This document shows, in pieces, positions 12,792 through 23,715 of a stretch of DNA of 64,000 nt. Source of the DNA: Haematobia irritans (Eukaryota > Arthropoda > Insecta > Diptera > Muscidae). The translations under genes and the position numbers were made by a program. The notes under the pieces are model-generated. The model had not been told where the DNA came from. It searched no databases and saw only the letters and a program-made list of their open reading frames with translations. Every line of letters starts with the position of its first letter. The stretch's first letter is position 1. The stretch covers positions 189,439,726 through 189,503,725 of the forward strand of contig NC_134400.1 of assembly GCF_050003625.1 (NCBI RefSeq). Direction: 5' to 3'.

Positions 12792-15196
12792 CACAGAAAA
12801 AAAAAATTTCCAATTAAAGTCTTAATTGAGTTTTAAACAAGTATATACGGCCGTAAGTTCGGCCAGGCCGAATCTTATGTACCCTCCACCATGGATTGCG
12901 TAGAAACTTCTACGAAAGACTGTCTTAACAATCGAATTATTTGGGTTGTGGTAATACTCAAAAATTCTAAACATCGTCTTCTAAATTGTAAGTTAGTCCA
13001 TATGTGGTATATATTAGACAAAAAAGGTATGTTTAGGTAAGTCTACAAATAATTACGAATCGATATGGACTTTTGCACGGTACGTAGAGAGCCAGAATTG
13101 AAATATGGGGGTCGCTTATATGGGGGCTATATACAATTATGAACTTGATATGGACCAATTTTTGTGTGATTGGGGATCGATTTATCTGAGGGCTATATAT
13201 AACTATAGACCGATATGGACCTAGTTAAGCATGATTGTTAACGGCCATATACTAGCACAATGTACCAAATTTCAACTGACTCGAATGAAATTTGCTCCTC
13301 CAAGTGGCTCCAAAACCAAATCTCTTGATCGGTTTATTTGGGGGCTATATATAATTATAGACCGATATGGACCACTTTTGGCATGGTTGTTAAATATCAT
13401 ATACTACCACCACGTACCAAATTTCATGCAGATCGAATGAATTTTGCTTCTCCAAAAGGTACCGGAGGTCAAATCAGGTGATCGGTTTATATGGGGGCTA
13501 TATATAATTATGGACCGATGTGGACCAATTTTTGCATGGTCATTAGAGATCATATACTAACACCATGTACCAAATTTCAGCCGGATCGGATGAAATTTGC
13601 TTCTCATAGAGGCTCCGCAAGCCAAATCGGGGGATCGGTTTATATGGGGGCTATATATAATTATGGACCGATGTGGACCAATTTCTGCATGGTCATTAGA
13701 GATCATATACTAACACCATGTACCAAATTTCAGCCGGATCGGATAAAATTTGCTTCTCTTAGAAGCTCCGCGAGTCAAATCGGGCGATCGGTTTATATGG
13801 GGGCTATATATAATTATTGACCGATGTGAACCGATTTTTGCATGGTTGTTAAAGGCCATATACTAACACCAAGTACAAAATTTCAGCCGGATCGGATGAA
13901 ATTTGCTTCTCCTAGAGGCTCCGCAAGCCAAATCGGGGGATCGGTTTATATGGCGGCTATATATAATTATTGACCAGTGTGAACCAATTTTTGCATGGTC
14001 ATTAGAGATCATATACTAACACCATGTACCAAATTTAAGACGGATCGGATAAAATTTGCTTCTCTTAGAAGCTCCGCGAGTCAAATCGGGCGATCGGTTT
14101 ATATGGGGGCTATATATAATTATTGACCGATGTGGACCAATTTTTACATAGTTGTTAGATACCATATACTTAATCCATGTACAAAATTTCAGCCGGATCG
14201 GATAAAATTGGGTTCTCTTAGAGGCTCCGCAAATCAAATTGGGGGATCGGTTTATATGGCGGCTATATATAATTATGGACCGATGTGGACCAATTTTTGC
14301 ATGGTTGTTAGAGACCATATACTAACACCAAGTACAAAATTTCAGCCGGATCGGATGAAATTTCCTTCTCCTAGAGGCTCCGCAAGCCAAATCGGGGGAT
14401 CGGTTTATATGGGGGCTATATATAATCATGGACCGATGTTGACCAATTTTTGCATGGTTGTTAGAGACCATATACTAACACCAAGTACAAAATTTCAGCC
14501 GGATCGGATGAAATTTGCTTCTCCTAGAGGCTCCGCAAGCCAAATCGGGGGATCGGTTTATATGGGGGCTATATATAATTATGGACCGATGTGGACCAAT
14601 TTTTGAATGGTCCTTAGAGATCATATACTAATACCATGTACCAAATTTCAGCCGGATCGGATGAAATTTGCTTTTCTTAGAGGATCCCCAAACCAAATTT
14701 GCGGGGCCGTTTATATGGGGGCTACACGTAAAAGTGGACTGATATGGCCCATTTGCAATACCATCCGAACTACATCAATAACAACTACTTGTGCCAAGTT
14801 TCAAGTCGATAGCTTGTTTCGTTCGGAAGTTAGCGCGATTTTAACAGACGGACGGACGGACAGGCTCAGATCGACTCAGAATTTCACCACGACCCAGAAT
14901 ATATATACTTTTAGGGGGTCTTAGAGCAATATTTCGATGTGTTACAAACGGAATGACAAAGTTAATATACCCCCATCCTATGGTGGAGGGTATACAAATA
15001 TTCAATTAAAAATTTAATTGATTCAACAAATGTTTTAAATGAAACAAAAATCAATCACAAAAATTTATAGAACCAATTAATTTTTTTAATAGACTTTCAA
15101 TTAATTTTTTTAAGGATACTATCATTTCTGTGATTGAAGACATTTGAATGGGATCAATTAATTTCGTGATTGAAACAGAAGAAATTTTTTTGTGTG
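12792..15196. mobile_element. CACA-type inverted-repeat element carrying a nested repeat
   Basis: Starts CACAGAAAAAAAAAATTTCC and ends GAAATTTTTTTGTGTG. The outer parts (12792-12837 and 14996-15196) align with the compact 259-bp copy at 45027-45285, including cttaattgagttttaaa, tattcaattaaaaa and ggatcaattaatttcgtg. The compact copy is an empty-site control: its gagttttaaaaaatattcaatt is continuous, whereas here about 2.15 kb of another repeat sits between gagttttaaa and tattcaatt. No transposase is present. Confidence 0.75.
12838..14995 (+). repeat. Dispersed repeat with tandem units of about 160-165 bp (GGCCGTAAG…GACGGACGG…GGTGGAGGGTATAC)
   Basis: Begins caagtatatacggccgtaag and ends ggtggagggtatac. 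The interior from about 13100 to 14700 is a tandem array whose units contain ggatcggtttatatggggg, ctatatataattatggacc, gatgtggaccaattttt, catatactaacaccatgt and cggatcggatgaaatttgc. Then come cttgtttcgttcggaagtt, a GACGG run and the terminal block. Open frames at 13491-13820, 14130-14606 and 14607-14924 read through the units as IYNYGPMWTNF-type peptides and are not genes. An inverted, differently interrupted copy lies at 46108-47893. I do not know the transposition class. Confidence 0.85.
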
Positions 15197-15254
15197 CTGT
15201 TTCCTCGCACAGTACATGACAAAACTGTATTATTGGCACATAAAAAGGATTTTA

Positions 15255-15417
15255 GTTAAAAGTACACACAATATTTATTTTTATATATATCTAATTAATT
15301 TTTTAATTGAAATGTCTTCAATCACGAAAATGATTGCAACAATCACAGATTTAATTGGGCATATAAAAATACTTGATTGAAAAATTAATTGATTTCATTA
15401 GTAAAAGGATTTTAATT
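15255..15417. mobile_element. Fragment of a CACA-type AT-rich element
   Basis: Contains cacacaatatttattttt, aattttttaattgaaatgtc, ttcaatcacgaaaatgattg and attaattgattt, the internal words of the CACA family. Neither end pairs clearly. It abuts another fragment starting cacaagaaaaaattatg at 15417. Confidence 0.5.
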
Positions 15418-16063
15418 ACACAAGAAAAAATTATGATTTAATCACGAAATTAATTGATCCAATTAATTATACCCTAAACCACATAGTGGTCAGGGTATAA
15501 TAACTTTGATCTGCCAAAAAATGTGCCTACCAAAAATATTGATTTTAGGCCCCATAAAATATATACCGATAGAGTCAGAATCACCTCCTGAGTCAATCTA
15601 GCGCTTGGTGTCCGTCCGTCCATCTTTCCATGTTTGTTGTTCAGAGGATTCCGGTCGCAATATTTAGTTTTGATAAAAATTGTTACAGGGTGTTTTTTTT
15701 GGGCACAATAACGAACTCTATTGAATTTGGAAGAAATCGGATTAAATTTAGATATACATAGCTCTCATTTCGATTTCGACAAATGGGGTCACGTTGCGCT
15801 TTTTTACAAAAGGATCGTCACCAATTTTGGCAAAAAGTAATCTTCTTCATTGCCATTTATGTCTGCAAAATTTCATCCAAATCGGTTCAGATTTAGATAT
15901 AGCTCTCATATATATGTATTGCCCGATTTTCCCAAATTTGGCCATAATACTCTTATTTAGTAATCAATGCTACTCAAATATTGTATGATATAGTCGACCC
16001 CGCCCGACTTTCTATTTTACTTACTTGTTTTTTAATTGAAATATCTTCAATCACAGAAATGAT
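15417..16063. mobile_element. CACA-type fragment interrupted by a second dispersed repeat
   Basis: The outer pieces (15417-15467 and 16028-16063) carry the CACA-family words. Between them, 15468-16027 is a copy of another repeat: ataccctaaaccacatagtg, then gtccgtccgtcc, and at the far end gtcgaccccgcccgactttc followed by tacttacttg. Reversed, that end matches the start of the element at 27065 (caagtaaggaaagtctaaag, cggggccgactatatta). No coding potential. Confidence 0.6.
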
Positions 16064-16397
16064 AGGTTAGGTTAGGTTAAGCAGCCCGATGTATCAGGCT
16101 CACTTAAACTATTCAGTCCATTGTGATACCACATTGGTAAACTTCTCTCTCATCACTGAGTGCTGCCCGTTTCCATGTTAAGCTCAATGACAAGGGACCT
16201 CCTTTTTATAGCCGAGTCCGAACGGCGTTTCACATTGCAGTGAAACCACTTAGAGAAGCTTTGAAACCCTCAGAAATGTCACCAGCATTACTGAGGTGGG
16301 ATAATCCACGCTGAAAAACTTCTTGGTGTTCGGTCGAAGCAGGAATCGAACCCACGACCTTGTGTATGAAAGGCGGGCATTGCACCACGGGGCTCTC
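16064..16397 (-). repeat. tRNA-derived SINE, nearly full length
   Basis: On the minus strand this begins with a tRNA-like head (gtgcaatg…), has a B-box-like GTGGGTTCGATTCCTGC, and runs through the shared SINE body to a tail of CCTAACCTAACCTA. Compared with the copy at 50842-51182 it lacks a few bases between the A-box region and the B box (gcgggcattgcaccacgg). I found no clear target-site duplication. It separates a CACA-type fragment from unrelated sequence. Confidence 0.85.
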
Positions 16398-16528
16398 TAA
16401 TTTGGAGTTACAATATATTCAGCCCAGTACTTATCTCAAACTGATATTTCATTTACATGCCGATAATACAGTCTTTTCATAGATTTATTAAGCCCCTGTA
16501 TGCAGATCTTGTGGTATAGGTGCGTGCG

Positions 16529-16621
16529 CAGAGAATGAAGTCGCCGATATTAGACGCCGCCGAATTTGATTGAAAGATTAGTTGTACAACTAATCTCATT
16601 ATCGTTCGTATAACTCCAAAT
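16529..16621 (+). mobile_element. Left part of a CAGAG-type hAT-like MITE
   Basis: Begins CAGAGAATGAAGTCGCCG and continues with gttgtacaactaatctcatt, an internal segment of the intact copy at 16622-17070, with an internal deletion. It is cut at ctccaaat, where the next copies are inserted. Confidence 0.7.
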
Positions 16622-17070
16622 CAGAGAATGAAGCCGCCGAGTCGCGCCGCCGATTTCAGTCGCCGCCGACCATTTTTTGCCAGTCGCCGCCGCCGCCGAA
16701 TATGTCGACTCATCTCGACTCAAATTTAGCCGCCAAGTAATCAAAAATATCGATTAAAATCAGAAAAAAATTTATTAAATTGTCGTATTTTTTCCAAAAT
16801 TTTGAACACAACCGATCATATTTAATCTGCTATAATAATTTAGCAAAAATTTAGCTCAGAAAATTTGAACGAAAAGTAAATTTGTTTGTAAGATAGGTTG
16901 TACAACTAATCTCATTACCATTGGATTAACTTCAAATTGATTTTATAATGGATAATTGTCCGCCGCCGAGTAAACAAATTTATATCGGCTCAGCCGTTAA
17001 GCCGCCGCCGCCGGAGGCAAAAATTTAGTGTCCGCCGCCGCCGACAAAAATGTGTCGGCTTCATTCTCTG
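16622..17070 (+). mobile_element. Intact CAGAG-type hAT-like MITE, 449 bp, with 8-bp target duplication
   Basis: Perfect 15-bp terminal inverted repeats, CAGAGAATGAAGCCG at the left and CGGCTTCATTCTCTG at the right, flanked by an exact 8-bp duplication CTCCAAAT (16614-16621 and 17071-17078). A CAGAG start with 8-bp duplication is the signature of the hAT superfamily. The element is GC-rich at the ends (runs of CCGCCG) and AT-rich in the middle, with no transposase. CCG runs on both strands give predicted proteins of low complexity that are not genes. Confidence 0.9.
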
Positions 17071-17078
17071 CTCCAAAT

Positions 17079-17395
17079 CAGAGAATGAAGACGCCGAGTC
17101 GCGCCACCGATTTTAGCCGCCGCCGAATATGCCGACTCATCTCCGCAAATTAATCAAAAATATCGAACTAAATCAGAAAAAAATTTATTAATATTTGTCA
17201 CATTTTTTGCCAAAATTTGGAACCTTCCAACGAATCCATAATCAATAAGTATAAAATTGCTACAATAATTTGGCGAAAATGTATCTCAGAAAATTTGAAT
17301 GACATCTAAATTTGATTTTAAGATTGTTCTTACAAATAATCTTATTACCACTCGGAGAAATCAATTTGATATTATAATGGATAAATGAAAATATA
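17079..17395 (+). mobile_element. Third CAGAG-type MITE copy, right end missing
   Basis: Starts cagagaatgaagacgccgag directly after the duplicated CTCCAAAT of the preceding copy. It follows the family consensus (tcgcgccaccgatttt, gccgactcatctccg, gaaaatttgaatga, ataatggataaatga) up to about 17395, then loses homology. Three copies of one family thus lie head to tail through insertion into or beside one another. Confidence 0.75.
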
Positions 17396-18794
17396 ATTTT
17401 TTTCAATCATTTACCAGTTTGGTTATTTATGATACCTTTACATTACATTTCATCTTATTGGACACATTAATCACAATAAATAGCTATTGTGAATTGAAGT
17501 AATGTAAAATAAAAAAAATCCAACCTGTCACTCTTGGCGAAATTTTCACTGATGAGATATTCTGCATAGAACACCAGTGCAACGATAATTCTAACGATAA
17601 TATTTAATACAAAAATCAAATTAATCTTGGAGTATCAAAACACAATGAAAACAATATATTAGAATTATTTGCTCAAAGTCTGAATATACGACAGGAATAT
17701 AAAAAAAAAAAACATTTTGGTTTTTGAAAATATTTTCGCTAAAATTTTACGATAGACCACAAATCACAAAAATAATACAGCAAACCGACCGACTGCTGAT
17801 TTTAGCAGACGTTTTCCTATGAGTGTACCGGGCTATGTATCAATAAATCATTTCATCACTGCTAATTTTTAATCAGTAATTTCTTTTTTTGTTTTTAAAT
17901 CGTCTTTCTTTGGTGGTGATTTCTAATTTATTTTTTTTGTTTGCACTCACTTGATTAAAACTTTGTAATATTATTATTTTTTGTTTTAATTGATTTTTTT
18001 GATTTTTTTCAATGAAATTTTTTCAACCTTCACTGTACAGAAGACAGAGTATGACTGCTTGTAATATCCCAAAGAGTCATTTTAAAGTATATCGGATTTG
18101 TTAAATGAAAGAAGAAATATACATATGTGTTTGTGTAAATCGGTTCTGATTGCTAAAGGGCTTCCTGTAATAAGCAATCAATATTCATATTAATTTGCAT
18201 ATATAAGTAAGTATAATTATTTTATCTCTCTTCTCTCCCCAAATTTGTATATAAGTATTGAACATTTTTGCATTGCATTTTTTTTTTTTTTCAAAAAAAT
18301 TTTGTGATTTATATATATTAATACAATCAAAATTACGCTTATGTGATTTAAAAAATAATCGATTTATTTGTTTCTTGTAACACATTTATTTTTAACCTTG
18401 ATCATTTTGATCCGAATTTTTAAATTGGGTTACAACAGTTAATTGCATTTTTATTACACAACTTCCGAGGAAAAAATTAAAATTCCAGCAAAAAAAGAGC
18501 TTCCAAAAAAGTAGTTTGGATCCCCAATCTGTGATCCGGAAGTAGTGCAAACTTGGATCATCTCCAATGAATTTTACATGGGCTTGTCATAGGACGGAAG
18601 TACTCCCTTTTTGGATCCTTTGCATTGTTTTAGAAGTTGAGCCCTGGAAGTTAATTTGAATAAAGAAATTTAAAAAGCGAAAAAAACAATTTTTTTTCAA
18701 CCAATTTCACTTTTTTTCATCCATATGTTTTATTACACAATTATTTTCCTATTATCTAATTTTTACAATGTGAAAAACTTTTATCGGCAAGTAA
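17396..18794. other. No gene recognised
   Basis: AT-rich, with homopolymer runs near 17700 and 18280. The open frame at 18185-18385 (minus) is Lys/Asn-rich low complexity. A short block at 18570-18605 (ttttacatgggcttgtcata) recurs inverted near 34306-34332, suggesting an old dispersed repeat. Confidence 0.45.
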
Positions 18795-20290
18795 AAAATT
18801 TCTAGAAAAATTAAATTTTGACAAAATATTCTATAGAAATAAAATTTTGACATAATTTTCTATAGACATAAAATTTTAACAAAATTTTCTATAGAAACAA
18901 AATTTTGATAAAATTTTCTATAAAAATAAACTTTTGACAAAATTTTCTATAGCAATAAAATTTTGACAAAATTTTCTATAGAAATAAGATTTTTACAAAA
19001 TTTTCTATTGAAATAAAATTTTGGCCAAATTTTCTATAGAAATAAAATTTTGGCCAAATTTTCTATAGAAATAAAATTTTGACAAAAATGTCTATAAAAA
19101 TAAAACTTTGACAAAATTATCTATAGAAATAAAATTTTGACAAAATTTTCTATAGAAATAAAATTTTGACAAAATTTATTATAGACATAAAATTTAAACA
19201 AAATTTTCTGTAGAAATACAATTTTGCCCAAATTTTCTATAGAAATAAAATTTTGACAAAAATGTCTATAAAAATAAAACTTTGACAAAAATGTCTATAA
19301 AAATAAAACTTTGACAATGTTATCTATAGAAATAAAATTTTGACAAAATTTTCTATAAAAATAAACTTTTGACAAAATTTTCTATAGCAATAAAATTTTG
19401 ACAAAATTTTCTATAGAAATAAAATTTTGACATAATTTTCTATAGAAATAAAATTTTGACAAAATTATCTATAGAAATAAAATTTTGACAAAATTTTCTA
19501 TAGAAATAAAATTTTGACAAAATTTATTATAGACATAAAATTTAAACAAAATTTTCTGTAGAAATAAAATTTTGCCCAAATTTTCTATAGAAATAAAATT
19601 TTGACAAAAATGTCTATAAAAATAAAACTTTGACAAAAATGTATATAAAAATAAAACTTTGACAAAGTTATCAATAGAAATAAAATTTTGACAAAATTTT
19701 CTATAAAAATAAACTTTTGACAAAATTTTCTATAGCAATAAAATTTTGACAAAATCTTCTATAGAAATAAAATTTTGACATTATTTTCTATAGAAATAAA
19801 ATCTTGACAAAATTTTCTATAGAAATAAAATTTTGACAAAATTTTCTATACAAATAAAATTTTGACAAAATTTTCTATAGAAATAAAACTACGACAAAAT
19901 TTTCTATAGAAATAAATTTTTGACGAAATTTTCTATAGGAATAAGATTTTGACAAAATTTTCTATAGAAATAAAATTTTGGCCAAATTTTCTATTGAAAT
20001 AAAATTTTGGCAAAATTTTTTTATAGAAATAAAATTTTGACAAAATTTTCTATAGAAATTAAATTTTGACAAAATTTTCTATAGAAATAAAATTTTGACA
20101 AAATTTTCTATAGAAAAAAAAGTTTTGACACAATTTTCTACAGAAATAAAATTTTTTTAAATTTTCTATAGAAATGATATTTTGTCAAAATTTTCTATTG
20201 AAATGAAATTTTGACAAAATTTTCTATATAAATGAAATTTTGACACAATATTCGAAAGAAAATACATTTTGGCAAAATTTTGTTTCTATA
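18795..20290 (-). repeat. 29-bp repeat array, minus-type, about 51 units with a 348-bp higher-order repeat
   Basis: Tandem 29-bp units. A distinctive run of variants (aaatttattatagacata, then aatttaaacaaaattttctg) at 19174 is repeated at 19522, exactly 348 bp = 12 units later, with neighbouring aatgtctataaaaataaaac variants repeated in step. The right edge becomes irregular and ends in the conserved terminal block at 20339-20369. Confidence 0.95.
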
Positions 20291-20338
20291 GAAGATTTTT
20301 TTGTTTGGTAGTTTCTTCGTAGAATTTTCTATAAAATA

Positions 20339-20369
20339 TGGTAGATTATTTTTGGCTCGAGTGGCAACC
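20339..20369 (-). other. Left terminus of the 29-bp-array element (GGTTGCCACTCGAG…)
   Basis: Read on the minus strand this is GGTTGCCACTCGAGCC followed by aaaaataatctacca. The same block abuts the arrays at 46775 and, in diverged form, 35197 (ccacttacgccaaaaataat). It marks the left end of array-containing elements; the right end is the CCGATCGGAC…GGCAACCCTG block. Confidence 0.6.
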
Positions 20370-20379
20370 GAACTCCACT

Positions 20380-21510
20380 TTTTCTTCTGAAAAGAAAACA
20401 CCATAAGCTATTGTGACATAGTATTTAGTTTAGAATTGGAGCAAAATACATCTCACGATATAAAAATATTCAATTTCGATTAAATAATCTCATTTTAAAT
20501 CCATGTTTAATTTTTTCAAACAGGAAATAGAAATTTGTTTAAGGGAAAGCATATGTTCACATGGTCGCTGATGATGCATTTATGCAAATGAACTTAACTT
20601 GCTGAACAAGTAATTCCCCAAAAAAAAAAAAAAAGTAAATAAAAATGTCTTATATATATGAAATATTTAAGTGAAAAGTGTGCCTCCCATCATTGAAATG
20701 TAGGTTTGTAAAAACACTTCAAAAAATATAATATTTTATAGTTTAAAACAATTAATGCAATGGAAAGAAAAAATATTTTTTTTTTTTATTATTTTTATAG
20801 CAATCTTTTTTATAAAAACATACCTTTAACGAGTGTTTTGGTTTTTTTTTTCTTCTTTTTAATTAATACGCGCTTAAGTTTTATTTTGAAATTTCTTTCA
20901 ATACAATCACTTGAAATTTGTTCAATACTAAAAAAATGTTTACAGCAAATTTGCCTATTTCGTTTGTTGTTACTTTGGTATTTGTTTTTCGTTTTTTTTT
21001 TTGTTTTTATTATATTTTCAATATTTGTTTGTTTGTTTTTTTTTTTAAAGGGGGATTGTTAACTATTAATACTTTTTCACACACTTGTCACAAAATTAAT
21101 GAAAATAAAAAAAATGTATTGTAAAGAACTACAGTTGCGAACTTCGGCATATGATAATTGAATACTCTTCTATTTAATTTTGAATGCCGAACTTTACTCC
21201 ACGGTAGTCAGATGCTGAATGGTCTTAAACTGCAAAATGACACGTCTAATGTAGATTTGGTTGTTTTTCTTTTTTTTGTCGGACAAATAGCTAAAATGTA
21301 AGGAGCCCTCAAACGCTCTAAGCCAATGCCAGTTTAAGCCAACTTCTTCGGAAGTTTATTGTAAACATAGACTGGCATTTGTTTGATGCTTCAGCGTTGT
21401 TTTAATCCAGTTATTTTCATTTTCCAACCTAACATAGGAGCTCAGAGAGCAGGTGATCATAGTGTTATGGGGTTAAAGAGAGATAAAATATTTCTCTTAA
21501 ATTTACAGTT
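20380..21510. other. Low-complexity AT-rich spacer
   Basis: Contains long A and T runs (20618-20634, 20775-20860, 20990-21050). The open frames at 20760-21062 and 20918-21124 are poly-Phe/Leu products of T-runs and are rejected. No domain, RNA gene or inverted repeat was recognised. Confidence 0.5.
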
Positions 21511-21515
21511 AGGTT

Positions 21516-21577
21516 CAGGGTTGCCATTTTGGTCCGATCGGACTAAAATTTTGACAAAATTTTCTATAGAAAATTTT
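21516..21577 (-). other. Right terminus plus first unit of a minus-type 29-bp-array element
   Basis: CAGGGTTGCCATTTTGG and CCGATCGGAC followed by one or two 29-bp units, the reverse complement of the terminus at 11613-11653. The array is then split by a SINE. Confidence 0.6.
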
Positions 21578-21782
21578 GCAATGGTTAGCATGCCCGCCTT
21601 GCATACACAAAGCCGTGGGTTCGATTCCTGCTTCGACCGAAAACCAAAAAATTTTTCAGCGGTGGATTATCCCACCTCAGTAATGCTGGTGACATTTCTG
21701 AGGGTTTCAAAGCTTCTCTAATTGGTTTCACTGCATTGTGGAACGCCGTTCGGACCCGGCTATAAAAAGAAGGTGCCTTGTC
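21578..21782 (+). repeat. tRNA-derived SINE fragment inserted in a 29-bp array
   Basis: Starts inside the tRNA-like head (gcaatggttagcatgccc), with a B-box-like gtgggttcgattcctgc, then the SINE body to gtgccttgtca, where it is truncated and 29-bp units resume. Both the first bases of the head and the CCTAA tail are missing. Confidence 0.85.
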
Positions 21783-22000
21783 AGAAATAAAATTTTGAAA
21801 AAAATTTCTATAGAAATAAAATTTTGAAAAAAATTTTTCTATAGAAATAAAATTTTGACAAAATTTTCAATAGAAATAAAATTTTGACAAAATTTTCTAT
21901 AAATATAAAATTTTGAGAAAATTAATTAATTAGAAATAATTAAAAATAAAAATTTTGAATAGACTTAAATATTTGAAAAAATTTTGTATCGAAGTAAAAT
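21783..22000 (-). repeat. 29-bp repeat array, minus-type, about 7 degenerate units
   Basis: Continuation of the array begun at 21546 after the SINE. It decays into AT-rich sequence and a flank (atattaatttcatttgg, aacaatggttcgctgg) that matches the flank of the array at 361-797. Confidence 0.85.
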
Positions 22001-22194
22001 TTTGGTAAATTTTAAATATTTAAAGATATTAATTTCATTTGGAACAATGGTTCGCTGGCAGTGTTGCCAGTATTGGGGATTTCCCCCCAAATTGGGGATA
22101 TTTTTTCGTGAATGGTTACATAATTTTTGAGTTGAGGACTTGGGGATTTGGTGGGGAATTTCCATAAATTTGGGGATTTTTTCGAGAAATCGGT

Positions 22195-23713
22195 TTTCTA
22201 TAGAAAATTTTGTCAAAATTTTATTTCTATGGAAAATTTTGTCAAAATTTCATTTCTATAGAAAATTTTGTCAAAATTTTATTTCTATAGAAAATTTTGT
22301 CTAAATTTTATTTCTATAGAAAATTTTGTCAAAATTTTATTTCTGTAGAAAATTTTGTCAAAATTTTATTTTTATAGAAAATGTTATCAAAATTTCATTT
22401 CTATAGAAAATTTTGTCAAAATTTTATTTTTATAGAAAATTTTGTCAAAATTTTATTTCTGTAGAAAATTTTGTCAAAATTTTATTTCTATAGAAAATTT
22501 TGTCAAAATTTTATTTCTATATAAAATTTTGTCAACATTTTATTTCTGTAGAAAATTTTGTCAAAATTTTATTTCTATAGAAAATTTTGTCAAAATTTTA
22601 TTTCTGTAGAAAATTTTGTCAAAATTTTATTTCTGTAGAAAAATTTGTCAAAATTTTTTTCTATAGAAAATTTTGTCAAAATTTTATTTCTGTAGAAAAT
22701 TTTGTCAAAATTTTATTTCTATAGAAAATTTTGTCAAAATTTTATTTCTATAAAAAATTTTGTCAAAATTCTATTTCTATAAAAAATTTTGTCAAAATTT
22801 TATTTCTATAGAAAATTTTGTCAAAATTTTATTACTATAGAAAATTTTGTCAAAATTTTATTTCTATAGAAAAGTTTGTTAAAATTTTATTTCTATAGAA
22901 AATTTTGTCAAAATTTTATTTCTATAGAAAATTTTGTCAAAATTTTATTTCTGTAGAAAATTTTGTCCCAATTTTATTTCTATAGAAAATTTTGTCAAAA
23001 TTTTATTTCTATAGAATATTTTGTCAAAATTTTATTTCTATAGAAAATTTTGTCAAAATTTTATTTTTATATAGAAAATTTTGTCAAAATTTTATTTTTA
23101 TATAGAAAATTTTGTCAAAATTTTATTTTTATATAGAAAATTTTGTCAAAATTTTATTTCTATAAAAAATTTTGTCAAAATTCTATTTCTATAAAAAATT
23201 TTGTCAAAATTTTATTTCTATAGAAATTTTTGTCAAAATTTTATTACTATAGAAAATTTTGTCAAAATTTTATTTCTATAGAAAATTTTGTCAAAATTTT
23301 ATTTCTATAGAAAATTTTGTCAAAATTTTATTTCTATAGAAAATTTTGTCAAAATTTTATTTCTATAAAAAATTTTGTCAAAATTCTATTTCTTTTTGCC
23401 AAAATTTGATTTCTATAGAAAAGTTTGTCAAAATTTTATTTCTATAGAAAATTTTGTCAAAATTTTATTTCTATAGAAAATTTTGTCAAAATTTTATTTC
23501 TGTAGAAAATTTTGTCCCAATTTTATTTCTATAGAAAATTTTGTCAAAATTTTATTTCTATAGAATATTTTGTCAAAATTTTATTTCTATAGAAAATTTT
23601 GTCAAAATTTTATTTTTATATAGAAAATTTTGTCAAAATTTTATTTTTATATAGAAAATTTTGTCAAAATTTTATTTTTATATAGAAAATTTTGTCAAAA
23701 TTTTATTTCTATA
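22195..23713 (+). repeat. 29-bp repeat array, plus-type, about 52 units, inside a hAT-like element
   Basis: Well conserved units. A block with ttattactatag and ataaaaaattttgtcaaaattc variants at about 22740-22850 is repeated near 23160-23260, and a triplet of expanded units (ttttatttttatatag) occurs at about 23057-23145 and again at about 23605-23700. A rearranged unit with ctatttctttttgccaaaat at 23385 is also found in the CTCF intron array at about 37683. The array ends at the mariner insertion and a stub continues at 24652-24710. Confidence 0.95.
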
Positions 23714-23715
23714 TA

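Noticed and set aside
13491..14924. Plus-strand frames encoding IYNYGPMWTNF repeats
   Set aside because: They follow the 160-165 bp tandem units of a dispersed repeat, break at unit variants, and have no domain.
16064..16082. Telomere-type TTAGG repeats (gttaggttaggtta)
   Set aside because: Only two or three copies, always at the same end of the SINE; it is the SINE/LINE tail. Flies also lack TTAGG telomeres.
20760..21124. Hydrophobic Phe-rich frames that look like membrane proteins
   Set aside because: Products of long T-runs; no start context, splice signals or conserved motif.
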